Shown piece after piece: positions 10,790-21,174 of a stretch of DNA of 64,000 nucleotides (the first letter of the stretch is position 1; each line of letters opens with the position of its first letter). A model generated the notes under the pieces. That model worked only from the letters and a program-made list of their open reading frames with translations, made no database searches and was not told the origin of the DNA. Origin of the DNA: Candidatus Tabaqchalia intestinavium (GTDB taxonomy: Bacteria; Bacillota; Clostridia; Oscillospirales; CAJFTT01); NCBI GenBank assembly GCA_904420005.1, contig CAJFTT010000042.1, forward strand, positions 62,001 through 126,000. The letters are read 5' to 3'. The position numbers and the translations under genes were made by a program.

Positions 10790-13744
10790 ATGGAACTGAA
10801 GCAGTTTTGCAAGGAAATTGAGACGAACGCGCAGCAGTTTGGCAGTATACCGTTCTGGAGCTGGAACGATAAACTGGAACCGGAAGAACTTCGCCGGCAG
10901 ATTCGTCGGATGAAGGAGCTGGGGATGGGCGCGTTTTTCATGCATGCGCGCGGCGGTTTGGAGACCGGGTATCTGCAAGACGACTGGTTTGAAGCGGTGC
11001 ATACCTGCGTGGAGGAAGCGAAAAAGCTCGGGATGCAGGCGTGGGCTTATGATGAAAACGGGTGGCCGAGCGGCTTTGCGGGCGGCGCGCTGCTGGAGGA
11101 CCCGAAAAATCATGCCACCTATTTGGAGTTTGCCAGGAGCCGGACGTTTCCCGAAGATGCGCTGGCGGTGTACGTTCTGCAAGGGGAGATACCGCGCCGA
11201 GTCATAGAGGAGATACCAGATACGCAGGAGTATCTGGCGGTTTTTCAACGGTATGACAGCTCTTATGTCGACACGATGGATGCCCGCATCACGCGGTTGT
11301 TTTTGCAGCATACGCACGAAGTCTATAAGCAGCGCGTGGCGGAAGAGGACTGGGGAACAGTTATGCCCGGTTTCTTCACGGACGAGCCGCAGTATTATCG
11401 CTGGGCAACGCCATATTCCAACACGTTCCCAGAGCAGTTTTCCCAACGGTATGGTTATGATCTGTTCGAGCGGCTGCCGGCGCTGTTTGTGGATTTCCCC
11501 GGAGCGGAAGAGTTCCGTTACGATTATTATCTGCTGTGCCACACGCAGTTTATCGAGAATTTCATCCATGTGCTTTACGACTGGTGCGAAGAGAATGGCT
11601 GCCAGCTGACTGGGCACGCCGTGGAAGAGGGGAACCTATTCGCGCAGATGTGGTGCTGCGGCGGCATTATGCCGTTTTATCAATACGAGCACATCCCCGG
11701 GATTGATCAGCTCGGGCGCTTCTGTGCGCGGGACTTTGCCGTTCGGCAGATGAGTTCTGTCAGCGCGCAGACGGGCAAGGAAAAAACCATTTCCGAAATG
11801 TTCGGCTGCTGTGGCTGGGACGTTACGCCCGTGGAGCTGAAAAAAGTTGCCGAGTCTCAATATGTCAACGGCGTCAATCTCATGTGCCAGCATTTGTACG
11901 CATATTCCATCCGCGGGCAGCGCAAGCGCGATTATCCCGCGACCTATTCCGAGCATTTGCCCTGGCAGGCGCATCTGGCGACGTTTGAACGCTATTTCAG
12001 CCGGCTCGGTTATGTGCTCTCGCGCGGTACAGAAGCGGTGCGTACGCTTGTTCTCCATCCGATTCACAGCGCTTATCTGCACTTCAAGCGCGATAATGAC
12101 TACGGTTCAATCAAGGAACTGGAGGATAAATACGGCGCCCTTTCCGACATGCTGTCCTCCCGGCAGATCGCCTACCATTTCGGCGACGAAACCATGCTCG
12201 CCTCGCTTGGCAGCGTAGAGGGAACCCGGCTTCGCTTGGGCCTTTGCAGTTATGATTACGTGATTTTGCCTTATACGGAAACAATAGACCATACGACGGC
12301 GCAGCTGCTGCGGGAATATCTGGCGGCAGGCGGCAAGCTATGGATGTATGACCGCGCGCCGGACCGCATAGACGGGCGCAAGGCGGATCTGTCTTGGCTG
12401 CAGGCCAACTGCACGCTCGAGGAGATCGAGAATGCGCAGGAAGCGAGCCTGCGTACCCCGGACGGGAAGACGCTTCCCACGATCCGGCAAATGGTACGGG
12501 AAACGGAGAACGGCCGCATTTTCTTCCTCACAAACCTCTCGGACGAGGTATTGCCGGAGGTACAAATGACAATATCCGCCTGCCGCGGCCTGTCCTGCCT
12601 GGATCTGCAAACAATGCAGGAAACGCCGGTGTTCTACAAGAAGGAAGGGCAGCGTCTGACAGCGACGCTTTCCTTCCAGTCGGCGGAATCTTTCGTCCTT
12701 CTGGAGACGGACGCCGCCTCGGCTGTCCGCCCGCCGCGCGCGCCGGAGGTCCTCTCGCTGCCGTCCGATTTCCATTTTACTTCTCTGCCGGAAAACTGGC
12801 TGACGCTCGACACCGCGGAGATCTCTTACGACGGGGGCGTCACGTATGAACCCGCGCGGCCGGTGATGTTGCTGAAAGATCTGTTGCTGCGCAACCGTTA
12901 CGAGGGCGAGGTGACCCTGCGTTTTACCTTTTTTGCCCAGACCGTGCCGGAGTCGTTGTTTGCGGTCTTTGAGCCGCTGCGCTATAGCCGAATTTCCTGC
13001 AATGGGATGATCTTGCAGCCGGAAAACGCTATGTGGCGTCTGGATCGTTCTTTCCGTTGCGTCGATCTGCACAAGGCAGTGCATGAAGGGGAAAATACGC
13101 TGGAATTTACATTTTCCTATTGGCAGCGTCCCTATGTGTACCACGTGTTGTATGGCGGCGTTTCGGAATCGCTGCGTAACTGCCTTTCCTTTGATACGGA
13201 AATCGAATGTGTGTATCTCTGCGGGGCTTTCTGCGTCGCGATGCCGGATGGAGAAGTTCGATGGGACGAGCGCGAAAGTCGTATCTATGCGGGAACTTTC
13301 GCGTTGTGTCCGCAGAAAAAGGAAATTGATCTCCGTGACGTTGTGACAGACGGGTACCCGTTTTTTGCCGGCAATCTTTCGGTGGAAGCGACGCTTATGT
13401 GGCAGCCGGAACAAGCAACGGCGCTGCGTTTGTCTGGTCGCTATTGCGTATGCGAAGTATCGCTCAACGGCCATCCGGTGGAAAAGTCCCTGTTCTCGCC
13501 TTATGTGGAGCTTTCGGAGGCGCTTGTCCCCGGCGAAAACCGTCTTTGCCTGCGGCTGTACAATTCCAATCGCAACTTGATGGGACCGCATCATTTCCCG
13601 GACCCGGAGCCCTATTCCGTGGGACCGTGGACCTTCTCGTGCGAAAACAGCTGGAAAGACGAGCGATGCGACGCGTATTTGCCGGAACGGTATTCGTTTG
13701 TGCGTTTCGGCCTTGATCTGCCGAACCCGGAGAAGGAAGCCTGA
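10790..13744 (+). CDS. Large glycoside hydrolase-like protein (GH106/GH2-like: TIM barrel plus beta-sandwich regions)
   Basis: 984 aa; N-terminal IPFWSWNDKLEPEELRRQIRRMKELGMGAFFMHARGGLETGYL...WAYDENGWPSGFAGG typical of these hydrolases; C-terminal sandwich (LSGRYCVCEVSLNGHPVEKSLFSPYVELSEAL...GENRLCLRLYNSNRNLMGPHH). Confidence 0.6.
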   Translation: MELKQFCKEIETNAQQFGSIPFWSWNDKLEPEELRRQIRRMKELGMGAFFMHARGGLETGYLQDDWFEAVHTCVEEAKKLGMQAWAYDENGWPSGFAGGALLEDPKNHATYLEFARSRTFPEDALAVYVLQGEIPRRVIEEIPDTQEYLAVFQRYDSSYVDTMDARITRLFLQHTHEVYKQRVAEEDWGTVMPGFFTDEPQYYRWATPYSNTFPEQFSQRYGYDLFERLPALFVDFPGAEEFRYDYYLLCHTQFIENFIHVLYDWCEENGCQLTGHAVEEGNLFAQMWCCGGIMPFYQYEHIPGIDQLGRFCARDFAVRQMSSVSAQTGKEKTISEMFGCCGWDVTPVELKKVAESQYVNGVNLMCQHLYAYSIRGQRKRDYPATYSEHLPWQAHLATFERYFSRLGYVLSRGTEAVRTLVLHPIHSAYLHFKRDNDYGSIKELEDKYGALSDMLSSRQIAYHFGDETMLASLGSVEGTRLRLGLCSYDYVILPYTETIDHTTAQLLREYLAAGGKLWMYDRAPDRIDGRKADLSWLQANCTLEEIENAQEASLRTPDGKTLPTIRQMVRETENGRIFFLTNLSDEVLPEVQMTISACRGLSCLDLQTMQETPVFYKKEGQRLTATLSFQSAESFVLLETDAASAVRPPRAPEVLSLPSDFHFTSLPENWLTLDTAEISYDGGVTYEPARPVMLLKDLLLRNRYEGEVTLRFTFFAQTVPESLFAVFEPLRYSRISCNGMILQPENAMWRLDRSFRCVDLHKAVHEGENTLEFTFSYWQRPYVYHVLYGGVSESLRNCLSFDTEIECVYLCGAFCVAMPDGEVRWDERESRIYAGTFALCPQKKEIDLRDVVTDGYPFFAGNLSVEATLMWQPEQATALRLSGRYCVCEVSLNGHPVEKSLFSPYVELSEALVPGENRLCLRLYNSNRNLMGPHHFPDPEPYSVGPWTFSCENSWKDERCDAYLPERYSFVRFGLDLPNPEKEA

Positions 13745-13761
13745 AAGGGGAGACACTTGCT

Positions 13762-14484
13762 TTGTATACCGGAGAAGACTATCTCGCGCTGCAGAGTCGA
13801 TTGCGGGAACTGGCGGACGAAAAATTCCGATCCTTCAACGAGAGCCTGATTCCCGGTACAGAGGGCAGTTTGGGCGTGCGTGTGCCGCAGCTGCGCGCCA
13901 TAGCGAAAACGATCGCCGGGACAGAGGACTGGCGCGGATATCTGGCCGTTGCGCAGGACGGGACGCTGGAGGAACGTCTGCTGCAGGGTATGGTGATTGG
14001 CGCCGCCCGCTGCGAATATACTGAGCGGCTGCAGAGAATCGCCTGGTTCGTGCCGAAAATCAACAATTGGGCTGTGTGCGACGTGTTTTGCGCGTCACTC
14101 AAAGACACCGCGCGCCATCGGGCGGAGATGTGGGAGTTTTTGCAGCCGTATCTCGCCGCGACGCAAGCATTTTCTCTTCGCTTTGCCTGTGTGATGCTGC
14201 TGGACTATTTTGTCACGCCGGACTATATCGGCAGGACGCTCGAATGTTTGGGCGGCGTCCGGCATACGGACTATTACGTCAAAATGGCCGTGGCGTGGGC
14301 GCTGTCGGTCTGCTTTGTCAAGCAGCGGGCGGAGACGATGCGCTTCTTGCAGGCGCATCCGCTCGAGGAAGAGATCCGGCATAAAACTGTACGCAAGATC
14401 TGCGAATCCCGGCGCGTGGCGCAGGACGACAAGCAGCTGCTGCGCCAGTGGGATAAATCACCGGACAGCACACTGCTTCTTTGA
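13762..14484 (+). CDS. DNA alkylation repair (AlkD-like HEAT repeat) protein
   Basis: VRVPQLRAIAKTIA, KINNWAVCDVFCASLK, HTDYYVKMAVAWALSVCFVK; TTG start. Confidence 0.9.
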   Translation: MYTGEDYLALQSRLRELADEKFRSFNESLIPGTEGSLGVRVPQLRAIAKTIAGTEDWRGYLAVAQDGTLEERLLQGMVIGAARCEYTERLQRIAWFVPKINNWAVCDVFCASLKDTARHRAEMWEFLQPYLAATQAFSLRFACVMLLDYFVTPDYIGRTLECLGGVRHTDYYVKMAVAWALSVCFVKQRAETMRFLQAHPLEEEIRHKTVRKICESRRVAQDDKQLLRQWDKSPDSTLLL

Positions 14485-14527
14485 ACGGCAGGAAAACCAT
14501 GCGCTGGCCGTGCAGACAGAAATATAG

Positions 14528-14570
14528 AAGCCCCGCCATTGCCATATTGCTGCAACGGCGGGGCTTCTTG
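14528..14570. terminator. Bidirectional terminator between convergent alkD-like and pdaB-like genes
   Basis: AAGCCCCGCC (14528-14537)/GGCGGGGCTT (14557-14566) plus inner TTGC/GCAA. Confidence 0.85.
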
Positions 14571-14588
14571 CTATAATCGGAACCCGGA

Positions 14589-15518
14589 TTATTCTTCCGG
14601 TACGGGTTGCAGCGCTTCTTCCTGTTTCATCGCTTCCTGCTCCATCTGGTATTCCATATAATAATCGCCCAGATAGGGCTGCGTATTCATGGGAGAGAGC
14701 GTCTCCTCCGCGTCATCCGATGCTTCGGCGTCAGCGCTGAGATCCGGAACCTCGGACGCCGGCCGCTGCACGCCGGCATGGTCGATGACATAATTCTCTT
14801 TCAGAATCAGCTCAGAAATCGGCACAAACTGATAGCCGTCGGCCAGCAGCGCTTCTATGATCTGCGGCAGCGCTTCCGGCGTATTTTTTGCCGCGTTATG
14901 GAACAGGCAAATGGATCCGGGTTTCACTTTGGCGGTCACATTTTTGACCAGCTGATCGACGGACGGATCTTTCCAGTCCAAGCTGTCGACATCCCATTGA
15001 ATGCAGTAATATTGCTCGCTTTCCAATGCTTCAATCAGTGTGTTATTATAACTGCCGTAAGGCGGGCGGAAAAGATTGGGCTTTTTCCCTGTAACTTTTT
15101 CGATCTTTTCGCCGCAGGCCCGGATTTCTTCCAGCATTTTGTCCAGCGAGAGCGTCGCCATGTCGGGATGTGTGTTGGAATGGTTCATGATCTCGTGCCC
15201 GGCGTCAGAGAGCGCCTTGACAGATTCGGGATATTTATCCACCCACTCTCCGACGACAAAAAACGTCGCCTTGATCTTGTATTTTCCAAGAATATCGATC
15301 AGCGCCTGTGTATCCTCGTTTCCCCAGGCCGCGTCAAAGGAGAGGGAAATCACCTTTTCTTCTTTTTCCACATTATAAATCGGGATTTTCCGCGCCTTTC
15401 CTGACGTGGCCGCGACCTGCGGCCCGATGGCAAACAGACAGATCAGCACCGACGCCACCAGCAGAAGGCACACAGCGGCGATGCTAACCTGCCGCCGGCT
15501 AATAACAAACAGCTTCAT
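14589..15518 (-). CDS. Polysaccharide deacetylase, PdaB-like (sporulation-associated)
   Basis: LSFDAAWGNEDTQALIDILGKYKIKATFFVVG, HEIMNHSNTHPDM, FRPPYGSYNNTLIEA NodB motifs; N-terminal TM segment. Confidence 0.88.
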   Translation of the reverse strand: MKLFVISRRQVSIAAVCLLLVASVLICLFAIGPQVAATSGKARKIPIYNVEKEEKVISLSFDAAWGNEDTQALIDILGKYKIKATFFVVGEWVDKYPESVKALSDAGHEIMNHSNTHPDMATLSLDKMLEEIRACGEKIEKVTGKKPNLFRPPYGSYNNTLIEALESEQYYCIQWDVDSLDWKDPSVDQLVKNVTAKVKPGSICLFHNAAKNTPEALPQIIEALLADGYQFVPISELILKENYVIDHAGVQRPASEVPDLSADAEASDDAEETLSPMNTQPYLGDYYMEYQMEQEAMKQEEALQPVPEE

Positions 15519-15881
15519 CGAGCATTCCTCCCTTATACCCTATGCATATGCGGCAGCCATCGAAAAAATTTCCATGCCTGAATTTTGTTTTTCAGTATTC
15601 TCAACAAAATAAAAAGCAGTACATTTCGAAAAACAGGTAATTCTGACGATTTATGAAATTAGCATAAAAATTCAGCGCGGCGGCTTGCTTTTTACCCCGA
15701 AAAATATTACAATATACTTAGTTTTCTTGGCGAAATACGGCAGGAAACCACCATATTTTGTGTCTGGCAGGTGTGGGTATGAGCATGTGTGTTTCCGCAA
15801 TCGTATGCGACGAAAAAGGATTTGTGCCGAGAGAGGGAAAAGGCTTTTATTGTCTTACCAATTTTTAATGAGCAAGAGGGT

Positions 15882-15912
15882 AGCGCTGTATCTTAGCGCT
15901 TTTTTCTTTTTT
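15882..15912 (+). terminator. Putative attenuator/terminator in the purE leader
   Basis: AGCGCT-gtatctt-AGCGCT followed by TTTTTCTTTTTT, ending about 47 nt before the purE ATG. Confidence 0.55.
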
Positions 15913-15958
15913 GGAAAACAAGAGGAATTCTGTTTCGGAGTGAGAAAGGGGCAGGCAT

Positions 15959-16456
15959 ATGAAAAAAGTAGCGGTTATTATGGGGAGCGACAGCGATTTT
16001 CCCACAGTCAAAGGCGCGATCAAAACGCTGCGGGAGTTCGGAGTTCCCGTGGAGGTTCGCGTTCTCAGCGCACACCGCACACCGGCGGAGGCGGCTGCGT
16101 TTTCTTCCGGTGCGGCTGAGAATGGGTTCGGCGTCATCATCGCCGCGGCGGGTAAAGCAGCGCATTTGGCGGGCGTGCTCGCTGCGCATACGGTGCTTCC
16201 CGTGATCGGCATCCCGATCAAATCTTCGACGCTTGACGGCCTCGACGCGCTGCTTTCGACTGTCCAGATGCCGAAGGGGATCCCGGTGGCGACGGTCGCC
16301 ATTGACGGAGCGGACAATGCGGCGCTGCTCGCTGTGCAGATGCTGGCGCTGTCAGACGCTTCGCTGACGGACAAGCTCGCCGCGATGCGCCGTCGTATGA
16401 CGCAGGAAGTAATGGAAAAGAATGAAAAATTGCAAAGAGAGGTTGAGGCATTATGA
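15959..16456 (+). CDS. purE: 5-(carboxyamino)imidazole ribonucleotide mutase / AIR carboxylase
   Basis: [52 protein letters not shown]. Confidence 0.95.
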   Translation: MKKVAVIMGSDSDFPTVKGAIKTLREFGVPVEVRVLSAHRTPAEAAAFSSGAAENGFGVIIAAAGKAAHLAGVLAAHTVLPVIGIPIKSSTLDGLDALLSTVQMPKGIPVATVAIDGADNAALLAVQMLALSDASLTDKLAAMRRRMTQEVMEKNEKLQREVEAL

Positions 16457-17163
16457 AAAAGATTGATTTGCTCTACGAGGGGAAAGCCAAGAAGGTTTAC
16501 ACCACAGAAGATCCGAATCTGCTGATCGTCGATTACAAAGACGATGCGACGGCGTTTAACGGCGAGAAGAAGGGAACGATTCATAACAAGGGCATCATCA
16601 ACAACCGTGTGACCAACCATCTGATGAAGCTTCTGGAAAAAGAGGGAATCCCGACGCATCTGGTGGAGGAGATTTCCGATCGTGAGACGATCGTCAAAAA
16701 AGTCACCATCGTGCCGCTGGAGGTCATTGTGCGCAACATTGCCGCCGGCTCGCTTTCCAAGCGTCTCGGCCTTCCGGAGGGAACTAAACTCGACTCCACC
16801 GTGCTGGAATACTGCTATAAGGACGATGCGCTGGGCGATCCCATGGTCAACAATTATCATATCTTCGCTCTGCACCTGGCAACACAGGAGGAGCTGGATA
16901 CTATCGCGGATTACGCCTTTCGCGTCAACCAGTTCCTGTCTGATTACCTCAAAGATCTCAACATTGAGCTGATCGACTTCAAAATCGAATTTGGCCGTAC
17001 GCCGGACGGGAAAATTATCCTTGCGGACGAGATTTCTCCGGATACCTGCCGTTTCTGGGACAGCAAGACGCACGAGAAGCTGGACAAAGATCGCTTCCGC
17101 CGCGATCTTGGTCATGTTGAGGACGCGTATCAGGAGATCATGAAACGCCTGCTGGGCGAATAA
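16453..17163 (+). CDS. purC: SAICAR synthase
   Basis: [66 protein letters not shown]. Confidence 0.98.
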   Translation: MKKIDLLYEGKAKKVYTTEDPNLLIVDYKDDATAFNGEKKGTIHNKGIINNRVTNHLMKLLEKEGIPTHLVEEISDRETIVKKVTIVPLEVIVRNIAAGSLSKRLGLPEGTKLDSTVLEYCYKDDALGDPMVNNYHIFALHLATQEELDTIADYAFRVNQFLSDYLKDLNIELIDFKIEFGRTPDGKIILADEISPDTCRFWDSKTHEKLDKDRFRRDLGHVEDAYQEIMKRLLGE

Positions 17164-17267
17164 GTTGCTGGGATCGGCCCGGCGGGGATGCTTTCTCTGT
17201 CAGGCCGATTCTGGATTTTTGCGCCAGGCAGGCACCGGCATAAAGGGAAAGGCAGGGGGTAACACAT

Positions 17268-18671
17268 ATGGGAGGAATTTTCGGCGTTGCGTCCCGCAGC
17301 GACTGTGTCTCGGATTTGTTCTTTGGGACGGACTATCATTGCCATCTTGGGACTAAGCGCGGCGGTATGGCCGTCTGGAATGAAAACGGCTTTGTCCGCA
17401 GCATTCACAATATTGAAAACGCGCCGTTCCGCACGAAGTTCGAGCGGGACGTGGAGGAGATGTCCGGCAATTCGGGTATCGGCTGCATCAGCGACACAGA
17501 ACCGCAGCCGCTGATCATCCGCTCGCATTTGGGCAGCTTTGCCATCACGACGGTGGGGCGCATTAACAATATTGACGCGCTGATGGAGAAAGTGTTTTCC
17601 AACGGCAACTCGCATTTTCTGGAAATGAGTCATGGCAAGGTCAATCCTACAGAGCTTGTCGCGGTGCTCATCAATCAATGTCAAAGCATCGTCGAGGGGA
17701 TCCAGTATGCGCAGGAGATGATCGACGGCTCCATGACGATGCTGGTGCTGACGGAGCGGGGTATTTACGCCGCCCGCGACCGCATGGGCCGGACGCCGCT
17801 CATCCTAGGTCAGAAAGAAGATGCCGTGTGCGTCTCGTCTGAGAGCTTTGCCTATCTTAATTTGGGCTACAGCGATCTTCGCGAACTGGGCCCCGGCGAG
17901 GTGGCGCTCGTGACGCATAGCGGGGTGGAAACGGTGGTCAAGCCCCGCCAGAAGATGAAAATCTGCGCGTTCCTGTGGACCTATTACGGATATCCATCGT
18001 CCTGTTATGAAGGCGTCAACGTGGAAGCCATGCGCTATGAAAACGGCAAGCGCCTCGCCAAGCAGGAAAATGTCGATGTCGATTATGTCGCCGGCATTCC
18101 CGATTCCGGTACGGCGCACGCCATCGGTTATGCCACGCAATCGGGGATCCCTTTCGCGCGGCCTTTCATCAAGTATACCCCGACCTGGCCGCGCAGCTTC
18201 ATGCCGCAGAATCAGAGCATGCGTAATCTCGTTGCGAAAATGAAGCTCATTCCCATCGATAAGCTCATCCGCGGGAAACGACTGCTGTTCATCGACGACT
18301 CCATCGTCCGCGGCACCCAAATGGGCGGCACAGCGCAGTTTTTGTATTCCAGCGGCGCGCAGGAGCTGCATATCCGTTCGGCCTGTCCGCCCATCATGTT
18401 CGGCTGCAAATATCTCAATTTCTCCCGTTCCACAACGGAATATGATCTCATTTCCCGCCGCGCCATTCTGGAGCTCGAAGGCAAGGAAGGGGAGAAGCAC
18501 TTGGAGGAATACGTCGATCCGTCGACGGAGCGCTACCGCAATATGGTCGAATGTATCGGACATAAGCTCAATTTCACCACGCTGGAGTATCAAAAACTGG
18601 AGGATCTGTTGGCTGCCATCGGAATCGATCCGGAAAGTGTATGTACGTACTGCTGGGACGGTCGCGAGTGA
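17268..18671 (+). CDS. purF: Amidophosphoribosyltransferase-like protein (PurF family) starting MGGIFG, without Cys at position 2
   Basis: GAT class II-like N-terminus (MGGIFGVASRSDCVSDLFFGTDYHCHLGTKRGGMAVW) and PRTase motif LLFIDDSIVRGTQMGGT. Confidence 0.88.
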   Translation: MGGIFGVASRSDCVSDLFFGTDYHCHLGTKRGGMAVWNENGFVRSIHNIENAPFRTKFERDVEEMSGNSGIGCISDTEPQPLIIRSHLGSFAITTVGRINNIDALMEKVFSNGNSHFLEMSHGKVNPTELVAVLINQCQSIVEGIQYAQEMIDGSMTMLVLTERGIYAARDRMGRTPLILGQKEDAVCVSSESFAYLNLGYSDLRELGPGEVALVTHSGVETVVKPRQKMKICAFLWTYYGYPSSCYEGVNVEAMRYENGKRLAKQENVDVDYVAGIPDSGTAHAIGYATQSGIPFARPFIKYTPTWPRSFMPQNQSMRNLVAKMKLIPIDKLIRGKRLLFIDDSIVRGTQMGGTAQFLYSSGAQELHIRSACPPIMFGCKYLNFSRSTTEYDLISRRAILELEGKEGEKHLEEYVDPSTERYRNMVECIGHKLNFTTLEYQKLEDLLAAIGIDPESVCTYCWDGRE

Positions 18672-18743
18672 GCATCCGAGGATCTGTATGGATGCGTTTA
18701 TTTGCCCTGACGGCGGAAAATCGGATTTGGGAGGATACATTGG

Positions 18744-19766
18744 ATGAAAAGTTTCAGCGAAAGCTATAAAGAGGCCGGCGTCGATGTCACGGCCGGATAT
18801 CGTGCGGTGGAGCTGATGAAACAGCATGTCAAGCGCACGACGACCGCCGGAGTGCTGTCGGGCATTGGCGGGTTTGGCGGACTGTTCGCGCCGGATCTGA
18901 CGGGAATGGAGCGCCCGGTGCTCGTGTCCGGCACCGATGGCGTCGGAACGAAGTTGAAATTAGCGTTTTTGCTTGACCGGCATGATACAGTCGGGATTGA
19001 CTGTGTCGCCATGTGCGTCAATGATATCATTTGCTGCGGCGCGAAACCGTTGTTTTTCCTTGATTATGTCGCTGTCGGCAAAAACCGGCCCGAGCGCGTG
19101 GCGGAGATCGTCTCCGGCGTGGCGGAGGGCTGCGTGCAGTCGGAATGCGCGCTTATCGGCGGGGAAACCGCTGAAATGCCGGGCTTTTACCCGGAAGACG
19201 AATATGATCTCGCCGGCTTCGCAGTGGGGATCGTGGACGAGAAGAAAATCATCGACGGCGCAAAGGTCAAGGCAGGGGATGCGCTCATCGGCGTCGCGTC
19301 CTCGGGGCCGCACTCCAATGGGTTCTCCCTCATCCGCAAGGTTTTTGATGGGAATTTCGAGGAGAAGCTGTCTGATGGACGTACCGTGGCGGAGGCGTTG
19401 CTCACACCAACGAAAATTTACGTCCGCGCGGTGATGCGTTTGATTGAGAAGATCGATGTGCATGCCATCAGCCATATCACGGGCGGCGGCTTTTTCGAGA
19501 ACATTCCGCGCATGCTGCCCGACGGCCTGAGCGCGAAGATCCGCTTGGATTCCTATCCGGTGCCTGAAATATTCACCCGTCTGCAGCAGGAGGGGAAAAT
19601 CCCACAGCGTGATATGTACAATACGTTCAACATGGGGATTGGACTGTGTATCGCTGTGGCGAAGGAAGATGTGCCCCAGGCCCTTTCGGCGATCGAAGCC
19701 GCAGGAGAAAAGGCATACCCGATTGGCGAAGTGGCAGAAAGCGGCGAGGGCGTTGTGTTATGCTGA
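18744..19766 (+). CDS. purM: Phosphoribosylformylglycinamidine cyclo-ligase
   Basis: [65 protein letters not shown]. Confidence 0.98.
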   Translation: MKSFSESYKEAGVDVTAGYRAVELMKQHVKRTTTAGVLSGIGGFGGLFAPDLTGMERPVLVSGTDGVGTKLKLAFLLDRHDTVGIDCVAMCVNDIICCGAKPLFFLDYVAVGKNRPERVAEIVSGVAEGCVQSECALIGGETAEMPGFYPEDEYDLAGFAVGIVDEKKIIDGAKVKAGDALIGVASSGPHSNGFSLIRKVFDGNFEEKLSDGRTVAEALLTPTKIYVRAVMRLIEKIDVHAISHITGGGFFENIPRMLPDGLSAKIRLDSYPVPEIFTRLQQEGKIPQRDMYNTFNMGIGLCIAVAKEDVPQALSAIEAAGEKAYPIGEVAESGEGVVLC

Positions 19767-20386
19767 ACATTGCGGTTTTCGTTTCCGGCGGCGGCACGAA
19801 CCTGCAGGCGTTGCTGGATGCGCAGCAGGCCGGTCAAATCTGCGGCGGTCAAATTGTCGCGGTGATGGCCAGCAAGCCCGGCGTTTACGCGCTCGAACGC
19901 GCTGCGAAGCATGGGATTGCTGCAGAGGTCGTGCGCAAAGCGGAGTACGCCGATACGGCCCAATATGCGCAGGCCATGCTGCAGTTTTTGCATCGGCATC
20001 AAATTGGTCTCATCGTGCTGGCAGGCTTTTTGTCCATTGTGCCGGAGGAAGTGATCCGCGCATATCCCAATAAAATCATCAATATTCATCCTTCGCTGAT
20101 CCCGTCGTTCTGCGGACCTGGGTTTTATGGTCTGCGGGTTCATCAGGCGGTGCTGGATGCCGGCGTGAAGGTGACCGGCGCCACCGTGCATTTTGTCAAT
20201 GAAGTGGTAGATGGCGGGGCGATTTTGTTCCAGAAGGCGGTTTCGGTTGAGGAGGATGACACACCGGAAACGTTGCAGCGCCGTGTGATGGAACAAGCAG
20301 AATGGAAGCTGCTGCCGCTGGCAGTGTCCAAATTCTGCGAAGGGAAAATCCAGGTGGAAGGGCGGCGCACGCGGATTCTGCCGTGA
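19760..20386 (+). CDS. purN: Phosphoribosylglycinamide formyltransferase
   Basis: Start at ATG 19760 overlapping purM stop; [66 protein letters not shown]. Confidence 0.97.
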   Translation: MLNIAVFVSGGGTNLQALLDAQQAGQICGGQIVAVMASKPGVYALERAAKHGIAAEVVRKAEYADTAQYAQAMLQFLHRHQIGLIVLAGFLSIVPEEVIRAYPNKIINIHPSLIPSFCGPGFYGLRVHQAVLDAGVKVTGATVHFVNEVVDGGAILFQKAVSVEEDDTPETLQRRVMEQAEWKLLPLAVSKFCEGKIQVEGRRTRILP

Positions 20387-20430
20387 GCGCCTTTTTGTGG
20401 AACGCACAAAATGAAAGCGAGGCTTTGGAA

Positions 20431-21144
20431 ATGCAGAAGATCGATCTGTTTGAAGATTTGCGCAGGAATCCTTATCCCGGCCGCGGGATCTTGCTGGGCC
20501 GGCACGCTGACGGCGTGCATGCGGTGATGGCATATTTCATCATGGGCCGCAGCGAAAACAGCCGCAACCGCGTTTTTGTGTTGGAAGGCGAGAACATGAA
20601 AACACGCGCTTTTGACGAAGCGAAAATGGTGGATCCGTCTCTGATCATTTATTATCCGGTTCGCGTTCTGGGGAATCAGACCATCGTCACCAACGGCGAC
20701 CAGACGGACACGATCTTCGACGCGTTGTCTGCAGGCGGCACGTTTGAGGGCGCGCTGCGCACGCGGACGTTTGAGCCGGATCCAGACAATTACACACCGC
20801 GTATTTCCGGACTTATGACAGTGGCGGACGGTGCCTGCGAATACCGCTTATCGATTCTCAAAAGCGACTATAATAATCCCGCCTCCGCCCAGCGCTTCTT
20901 CTTCGAATATTCCACGCCGCTGCAGGGAGAGGGACATCTGATCCATACCTATGAAACAGACGGCAATCCCATCCCGTCCTATTGGGGTGAGCCGAAAACC
21001 GTGTCCGTTGACGGTTCCATAGACAGCTTCACAGATGCGCTGTGGAATAGCCTCAATGAAGCCAACAAAGTTTCCCTGTTCGTTCGGTTTGTCGACTGCG
21101 AGACGGGGAAGACGGAAACGAAAATTGTCAACAAGCACCAGTAA
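20431..21144 (+). CDS. IMP cyclohydrolase, PurO-like (archaeal-type fold family)
   Basis: RNPYPGRGILLGRHADGVHAVMAYFIMGRSENSRNRVFVLEGENMKTRAFD; located directly before a stand-alone AICARFT. Confidence 0.85.
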   Translation: MQKIDLFEDLRRNPYPGRGILLGRHADGVHAVMAYFIMGRSENSRNRVFVLEGENMKTRAFDEAKMVDPSLIIYYPVRVLGNQTIVTNGDQTDTIFDALSAGGTFEGALRTRTFEPDPDNYTPRISGLMTVADGACEYRLSILKSDYNNPASAQRFFFEYSTPLQGEGHLIHTYETDGNPIPSYWGEPKTVSVDGSIDSFTDALWNSLNEANKVSLFVRFVDCETGKTETKIVNKHQ

Positions 21145-21174
21145 GCGGTGCAGCAAAAGCAGGAGGGGATTTTC

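Noticed and set aside
12338-13756. 472-aa - strand ORF opposite the glycoside hydrolase gene
   Set aside because: Antisense artefact; the + ORF has coherent domain structure over 984 aa.
15827-15845. CCGAGAG in the purE leader as a ykkC/PRPP riboswitch signature
   Set aside because: Only this short segment matches; the other conserved ykkC blocks were not found by eye, so no class was assigned.
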